Shown: positions 58,001 through 64,000 of the stretch, piece by piece
Layout: each line of letters starts with the position of its first letter
Numbering within the stretch: position 1 is the stretch's first letter
Source: Bugulina stolonifera
Lineage: Eukaryota; Bryozoa; Gymnolaemata; Cheilostomatida; Bugulidae
Reading direction: 5' to 3'
Assembly (NCBI GenBank): GCA_935421135.1
Contig: OW285194.1
Location: 16,329,376 to 16,393,375 of the forward strand
DNA length: 64,000 nt
The notes under the pieces: model-generated
Told to the model about the DNA's origin: nothing
The model's input: the letters and a program-made list of their open reading frames with translations, nothing else
The model's database searches: none
Translations under genes and position numbers: made by a program

Positions 58001-61000
58001 AGGTATAGTTATTGTACATGTGGTGTGGGCTACATGTACACTTATACACATGTACACAGGTATAGTTATTGTACATGTGGTGTGGGCTACATGTACACAC
58101 ATACACATGTACACAGGTATAGTTATTGTACATGTGGTGTGGGCTACATGTACACTTATACACATGTACACGGGTATAGTTATTGTACATGTGGTGTGGG
58201 CTACATATAACACTCCACGTCTAACAGAGTCATGCTAATACAGGTACTTGCCTGTGCTTGTAATGGTGTATAATATTACCATACACAGGAGTCATCTCCC
58301 CCACCATGCTCGTGCTCACTGATAACCCTCTCTCTTTCATAGTCACATGACTTTAAGAAGTTCCAGCCACTCAAGCCAAGATTGATAGATGGAGTGGACA
58401 CTATGTTAGCCAATGAGGTGTCTAGACTGATGGCCATGGTGCCGACTGAGGAGAGTGAGATGCCAGCCCCCAGTGTACAGGGAGGAGCATTTGAGGGTAT
58501 CAAGGATAACCCCTTCAACTATGGAGCTAATGAAGGTACTGCTATCCATGTATACATGCTTTCTACATGCATAGGCTTACTATACCGCCTACGTGTAAGC
58601 TGTCACCGTGAAGTGCACCAGCCATAGTGTGGATATTAATATGGGCTGCATACTGTTTGATTCTGTCATGCAAAATTATTTATTATCTTTTATTTTTATC
58701 AACTGTTTTATTACATCCTGGGGGATGCATCATCATTATTTTATAAAAATATGTATTTGTCTGCCAACAGCTGCAGTGGGCTGTTGGATTAGTCTGCTAC
58801 ACCATTTATATTGTCAAACTGGTAGTTTTCATTACATACTGGATGATTGGTCTAAGTGGGTCATCTATCAACATGTCTTACTATACAGTCATATACATGT
58901 ACAATGTAATTATAATATTACATATTATAATGTGTAATATACATGTAATCCTCTATAGTCAAGTACCCTACTTGTCCTAATAGCCCCTCCTTTTATTAAA
59001 TAGTACATATTCTGTAGTATCTGTATAATACTAATTATACTAATTAATATCACTCTACTCTCCTACTTCCACTTCCTGTGGCACACTCACCCTCTACTGT
59101 GTGGTACACACCCACTACATTATACTCTGCTCTGTATTGTAGGTATCAACCAGGGAGCATATGACGATGACGAGTGGGTAGTGTCTAAAGACAAAGACAG
59201 ATATGATAAAACTTTTTATGCTCTCGGACCCAAAGATGGGAAGATCGCTGGAGGAGCGGCTAAAACCGAGATGGTAACATACATTACTTGTATCGTGTGT
59301 CTTTCCGGAATGGTTTGGGGTGCCATCGGCTCTAGCATCTAAGCTGTATCCCTTGTATCTCTTATGGATACCATGTACAGTGGAACTTGCTTAATTTAAA
59401 CTCCAAGGGACCACCACAGTTGGTTTGAATTAGTATGTATACATACATGTATATGCATGTTGTATACAACATAGTGCTGGGCGGTGTTTCGGTGTCATTC
59501 AGTTTTTTCGGTTTTTTTTCATTTGGTTCAAAAACCGCCAAAATTTAAAATGTGAACCGACACCGAATGCGGCGGTGCGGTTTTATTCGGTTTTAAAAGT
59601 CAAACCGCGCCTGGCCTCTTAGCGCACCCACTTTCAATAATGGCTGGCGTTGAAACACGTGAATTCATGTTATGCTTCTTTCAATCCTTATAATTCAATG
59701 CCATCCTTGGAATTTAGACTTAGCTGCAGCCATAATATTATCACCCAGTGGTTATTTATTGTAGTTTCACTCCTTTATAGCAGTTACGATTGCATATTAT
59801 TATAAATAATAAATATTTAATAATTGTAAACTATTAAACTAAATGAAAATAGCTGCCATTTTAGTGCTTCTTTTAATCCTTATAATTCGATGCCATCCTT
59901 GGAATACAGACTTAGCTGCAGCCACCAATGTCACCCAGTAAGGGTTTACTGTAGTTTTCATTTGATTCTAGTAGTCAAACTTGCGTATTGTTATAAATAA
60001 TTAATATTTAATTATTGCAAATTATTGAACAAAATAAAAATGGCGGCCATTTCCGGTAATGGCTGAAACTCCGAACACGTGAATTTATGTTATGCATTTT
60101 TCAATCTTTATAATTCAATGTCATCCTTTGAATAAATACTTAGCTACAGCCATCATTGTCACCCAGAGATGATTTACTTTAGTTTCACTGAATTCGAGTT
60201 GTTATACTTCCATATTATTATAGATGATTCATGATTGGCATTTAATAATTGCAATTTATTAGAGAAAATTAAAAATGGCCGCCATTACAGCCTAAAAGCA
60301 GGGTGTAACAACTCCAATATTGAGTATTTAATTTCCGGTTCGGTTCGGTGTTTTTTCATGAATTAAAAAACTGAATTAAACTGAGGGTGAGAGGACAACT
60401 TCGGTTTCATTCAGTTTTTTAGAAAAATCGGCAAAAAAACTGAATGCACATGCAAATCAAAACCGCCCAGCACTAATACAACATGCATATACATGTATGT
60501 ATACAGGTATTTTCATTTGGTAGGTCAAGTCGCGATTACCAAACTCTGTATTGGCTAAGATTTGGAAGCTATCTGATGTGGATCGAGACGGGATGCTTGA
60601 TGCCGATGAATGGGCTCTTGCTAATCATCTGATGAACCTCAGGCTAGAAGGTAAACTTGCCATTAATAACAAATGACTCTTGACTGCTGACTAGTAGCTA
60701 CCGATTATTAGCCACTGGCTACCTGCTAGCATACTCACTACTAACTACTAGCATACTAACTGCTAGCATACTCACTACTAGCATACTAACTGCTAGCATA
60801 CTAACTACTAGCATACTAACTGCTAGCATACTCACTACTAACTACTAGCATACTCACTGCTAGCATACTCACTACTAGCATACTAACTGCTAGCATACTA
60901 ACTGCTAGCATACTCACTACTTGCATACTCACTACTGGCATACTAACTGCTAGCATACTCACTACTTGCATACTCACTACTAGCATACTAACTGCTAGCA

Positions 61001-61662
61001 TACTCGCTACTAACTGCTAGCATACTCACTACTAGCATACTAACTGCTAGCATACTAACTACTAGCATACTAACTACTAGCATACTAACTACTAGCATAC
61101 TCACTACTTGCATACTCACTACTTGCATACTCACTACTACCTGCTAGCTACTGACTTAGCATGCTAGCTACTGACTACAGTTATTACAGATATCAATCCA
61201 TAAATCTCTGAATTAGAAGCTACATGTATTTTTTATTGAAAGGATTCCTGATGAGTGCATCTGTGTCTAAATCTGGTCAATTCTATATAGTATGTCTTAC
61301 ACCTCAGCCGAAATGTGAATATACCTTCAAAGTCAGGCAGCTAACTATATCTTATTACATCTATTATTGTGACAATTTGTAAAGTCACACAAACAAAAAG
61401 AAAAATTTCAGTGGTCTGTTTTCAAGTAGACTTTACTGAATGACTAAAAGTTACTACTTACAGTCATCTAAATAAAGGAAGTTTCTCTCAGTTTGGGAGT
61501 TGCCTTCCCTTTCACTGTTTATGATAAGGGAGGACAAATCTCAAGTATATTTGTATTGCACATCACTCAGAGTAATCTCCTCTACTTATAGGTCACGAAT
61601 TGCCAGCTGAAATACCGGGACATCTGATACCTCCAAGTAAGCGAATGCTACACGATGACTAA
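52011..61662 (+). CDS. EHD1: EH-domain-containing dynamin-like ATPase, 533 aa
   Basis: Nine exons, 52011-52329, 52967-53154, 54368-54569, 54776-54969, 56052-56228, 58343-58535, 59143-59273, 60524-60650 and 61592-61662, join in phase to 533 residues (human EHD1 has 534). The G domain shows P-loop GQYSTGKT (61-68), [12 protein letters not shown] (149-152) and NKAD (215-218). The middle has VYIGSFW and the helical [20 protein letters not shown], then [12 protein letters not shown]. The C-terminal EH domain has [11 protein letters not shown] and the calcium loop [13 protein letters not shown], and the protein ends [12 protein letters not shown]. EHDs bind ATP, oligomerise on endosomal membranes and help recycling by binding NPF-motif partners. 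It cannot be placed as EHD1, 3 or 4; a single ancestral EHD is likely. Several introns hold private minisatellites, and intron 7 a hAT-like element. Confidence 0.96.
53446..53560 (+). repeat. 36-bp tandem repeat, 3 copies
   Basis: The unit CTATATTTCTATACTAGTGA plus ACATAGCATGTCGGTG occurs in EHD intron 2. Confidence 0.85.
54575..54750 (+). repeat. About 60-bp tandem repeat, 3 copies
   Basis: ACGTTACCATGATC, CTACGGTAGTGTAGG and GTATATGATAGTACAT recur in order. They start a few bases after the donor of EHD exon 3 and fill this short intron. Confidence 0.85.
54975..55915 (+). repeat. 21-bp minisatellite, about 44 copies
   Basis: The unit GCTATGCTATACTGTGTGTGT varies to GCTGTGC and has TG-slippage variants (21-23 bp). 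It starts within 10 bases of the donor of EHD exon 4. All three + frames are open (CVCAMLY-type repeats), a by-product of the unit. Confidence 0.95.
56409..56629. repeat. Short inverted-repeat-bounded insert (MITE-like)
   Basis: GTGTCTTCGCGACCT at 56409-56423 is exactly inverted at 56615-56629. The inside is richer in GC than the flanking EHD intron 5. No target duplication is clear. Confidence 0.5.
57312..57382 (+). repeat. 35-bp tandem duplication
   Basis: TTACTCTCCACCCACCTACC plus TGTAGGGAGATTCAG occurs twice in EHD intron 5. Confidence 0.8.
57835..58205 (+). repeat. 57-bp minisatellite, about 6.5 copies
   Basis: The unit TATAGTTATTGTACATGTGG plus TGTGGGCTACATGTACACTT plus ATACACATGTACACAGG is in the 3' half of EHD intron 5. 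Confidence 0.93.
59472..60475. mobile_element. Non-autonomous hAT-like element in EHD intron 7 (1004 bp)
   Basis: The ends are TAGTGCTGGGCGGTGTTT and AAAACCGCCCAGCACTA (inverted). The exact 8-bp target duplication ATACAACA lies at 59464-59471 and 60476-60483. The inside carries about three tandem diverged copies of a roughly 200-bp segment with TTATAATTCAATGCCATCCT. No transposase frame. It ends 48 bp before EHD exon 8. Confidence 0.85.
60730..61140 (+). repeat. 15-bp minisatellite, about 27 copies
   Basis: The units TAGCATACTAACTGC and TAGCATACTCACTAC alternate in EHD intron 8. Confidence 0.9.
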
Positions 61663-64000
61663 CCAATGTACCTGTCATGCATGACTACAACCGCCATGCT
61701 TATAATACATCGTCACATTTGTCTTCTTTATCTCATTTCGGTCTTGGTAACATCAACTTATAGTCAAGTTAAATGCCAAAACAATCTAACATTAGTACAA
61801 TATTATATATTACGCCACAAGTGGTAACTCTTACTATTCCCCTTCATAATTTATTAATATTTCCATGATATATTCTACTCCTATTATTTTGCCTGTTTTG
61901 TTTTTATGATCAATTGCCCGCTGCCTCCCTAGCCAAACTGTTAGCTGAATGGCAGCTGCCCATGACTGGAAGGATCCTTGAGGATTTTCTGTTTATATTC
62001 ATTAAATATTACCATACGATAGTCTTTTTCTGTTTAATTGTGGGGGAGTTGGATTTCTGTGACCTGCAGTCTGTATCAAGTATGAATGTTTAGTTTTTCT
62101 AATGGTGCTTTGGTCAGTGTTGGTTTACTAATTGAATGCAGGCATCATCTTTTTAGCAGTCGATGATTTTATGCTGGTGTACACTCTTGTCAGCCTGTGT
62201 GCATTAGATTATAATAATATGCATACATAACATACACATATTACTATCTTTAATTATTATAATTTTATATTATAATTATGTTACCCACTTTATTATGTCA
62301 GAAATATATAGTAAAGCAAGAATTCACAAATACAATACAATACCAATGTTATAACATTTACATTGGATTATTACTAATTACATACCTGCTAGTGCTACCC
62401 CAGGAGATTCTTGACGCTGCTGAGCCTCTATGGTATTAATTGAAGAAACACTATGCTGTATGTAAAAACTGCCAGTCTGGAGTCATGTAGTATTGTACAA
62501 ACCAACATTAGGAGAGAACAATTCCAAACAATGTTCATTGGTAACCAATAATTAGGAGAGAGCAACTCCGAATCATATCCATTTAGCGGTAAGCGCAGGA
62601 CAAAGCCTTACAAAAGCAAAGTATGGGCAACTAAAACGATAAGCGCCATTTTTGTTTCCGTCAGCAGTAATAAAGCCATTATAAAAGATTTAGTATAGTT
62701 ATTACTAGTTCTTACCAGAAATGTGTGCAAGTTTTATTTTGGAAACTCAAGTTTCCATGGCCAACTCTTAGTTGTGAATCTTCAAGTTACAAGTCAATTC
62801 TTTCAGTGACAGATCAAAACTTTCAAATTACGAGTTAAATATTTACATGTCCCCAGAAACTCAAGTTTTTGTCAAGTTATCCAAGTTAACTACAAGCAAG
62901 TTTCAATTCAATTCTTTGCCTGTTTAACTCGAGTCTTTTTATAGAGTTATTGGGTTATTGTTTAGCTTATGGTGAAATTTTGTTAGGAAATGGTGTTAGC
63001 AGTTCAAATTTCAAAGCAAAATGCCACAGTTTTAGTGTAAAATGTCTTATAATTGTGGTTGTGGTTGGTGGTTATAACTGTGGTTATTTCTATTCATTAC
63101 AATTCACAGCTGCCCAATGAAAACTCGAGTTATTGAATATTTCAACATAATGATGTGCAAGTTGAGAGTCTTTGATCATAACCAGAATTGAATTACAATT
63201 CAAGTTACAAGTTTTTGACAGCTGTGTATTCAAGTTACGAGTCTTTATAATAAGCCATAAAATGTTGCTTGAATTAACTCGGAGTGAGAGTCTTTAACTC
63301 GAGTCTGGCATCTCTGGTTCTTACTTACCAAATGTCGTAGCTACTTTTACAGGTATAATGAAATCATTGGTTAAAACGCTTAGCCTGCAAATACAAGCTT
63401 GTTGCACTCACCCATTATTATTAATTTGAGATTTAGATGAGAAACCATGCATGACCAAAAGAAGACAACTCAGGGTGATTTTTTCAGATGATGGAAAACC
63501 TAAATACCAAAGGGATATATTTATATACCCCTTTGACCTATGCCATAGAGTTACATCTATGACCTATACCCATGGAGTTATCTCTATGGTAGAGAGACAG
63601 TGGCTAGAGCAGCCTGTGAGACAGACACACAGAGTGTAGACTACGCTAGAGCAGATCATACAACTAGATGAGAATGTGGAGAGAAGGGACAGCAGTAGAC
63701 TGTCGACATAGATGCTAGCCATACAGTGAGAAGGGTAGACAAATGGATAAGCTAGTGAAAAGCACGGAAGTGATGAAAAAAACTACAAAATCAAAAGTAA
63801 TAAAACACTAAAACAAAAACACTATAAGAACTAAACCACAACAGTGTAGTTCTGGGGTTTGGAGAGATTTAGGGTTTTTTTTTTGGGGGGGGGTCCAGAG
63901 GCTTGGAATTTAACAAACTCTGCAGGCCTCATCCACTACAATAAATAGGCTCTGAAGACGATTTATGAGGTAAATGGCATTAGAACTAGAAGACACTCCA
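61663..64000. other. Region 3' of EHD without a recognised gene
   Basis: AT-rich. Irregular AAGTTACAAGT/CTCGAGTC phrases recur at 62750-63310. An imperfect hairpin (CAAAGGGATATATTTATATA followed by CCCCTTTG) lies at 63509-63536, and a T run joined to a G run near 63876-63892. The small frame at 63451-63639 has no recognisable domain. Confidence 0.5.

Overview
The window looks like the genome of an invertebrate animal. Its genes have many short exons with GT-AG introns and encode typical metazoan proteins: a vaccinia-related kinase, an EHD ATPase, a class A GPCR and ZAR1-like zinc fingers. The DNA is AT-rich. Retroelements and hAT-like elements are common, and many introns hold their own minisatellite. 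An early-branching animal such as a sponge would fit, but the sequence does not prove it.

Layout. Bases 1-10,500 are mobile DNA: the 5' part of a Ty3/gypsy element running off the left edge with an open frame, a tRNA-derived SINE, a terminal-inverted-repeat element, two decayed non-LTR fragments, and an apparently complete young Ty3/gypsy element (5966-10406) with identical 155-bp LTRs and a 5-bp target duplication. Bases 11,224-26,918 hold a VRK1-like kinase gene on the + strand; its first exon was not found. A small ZAR1-like 3CxxC zinc-finger gene (21440-22161, -) lies inside one of its introns. A paralogue of that gene (27847-28570, -) lies just past the kinase 3' end. Next are a seven-exon flavin-containing monooxygenase (29604-36949, +), an eight-exon rhodopsin-like GPCR (39436-45392, +), a six-exon TRMT61A (46559-51692, -) and a nine-exon EHD gene (52011-61662, +). 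I see no gene after 61,662.

Gene relations. TRMT61A and EHD are head to head, with start codons 318 bp apart, so they probably share a bidirectional promoter. The second ZAR1-like gene and the FMO gene are also divergent, about 1 kb apart. The genes are not a pathway: they cover nuclear kinase signalling, tRNA m1A58 methylation, endosomal membrane remodelling, xenobiotic or sulfur/nitrogen oxidation, and receptor signalling. The exon models below were built by hand from splice signals, reading phase and family knowledge, and they join in frame.

The most distinctive feature is the intron content. About a dozen introns each carry a private tandem array (units of 15-62 bp, up to about 70 copies), often starting within tens of bases of the 5' splice site. 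In the kinase gene a 32-bp unit contains the splice donor of the preceding exon, so that donor is repeated about 70 times. Two GPCR splice sites have also been duplicated locally. Three hAT-like elements with exact 8-bp target duplications sit in introns. A recurring small hairpin and a 246-bp near-perfect palindrome add to the structure.
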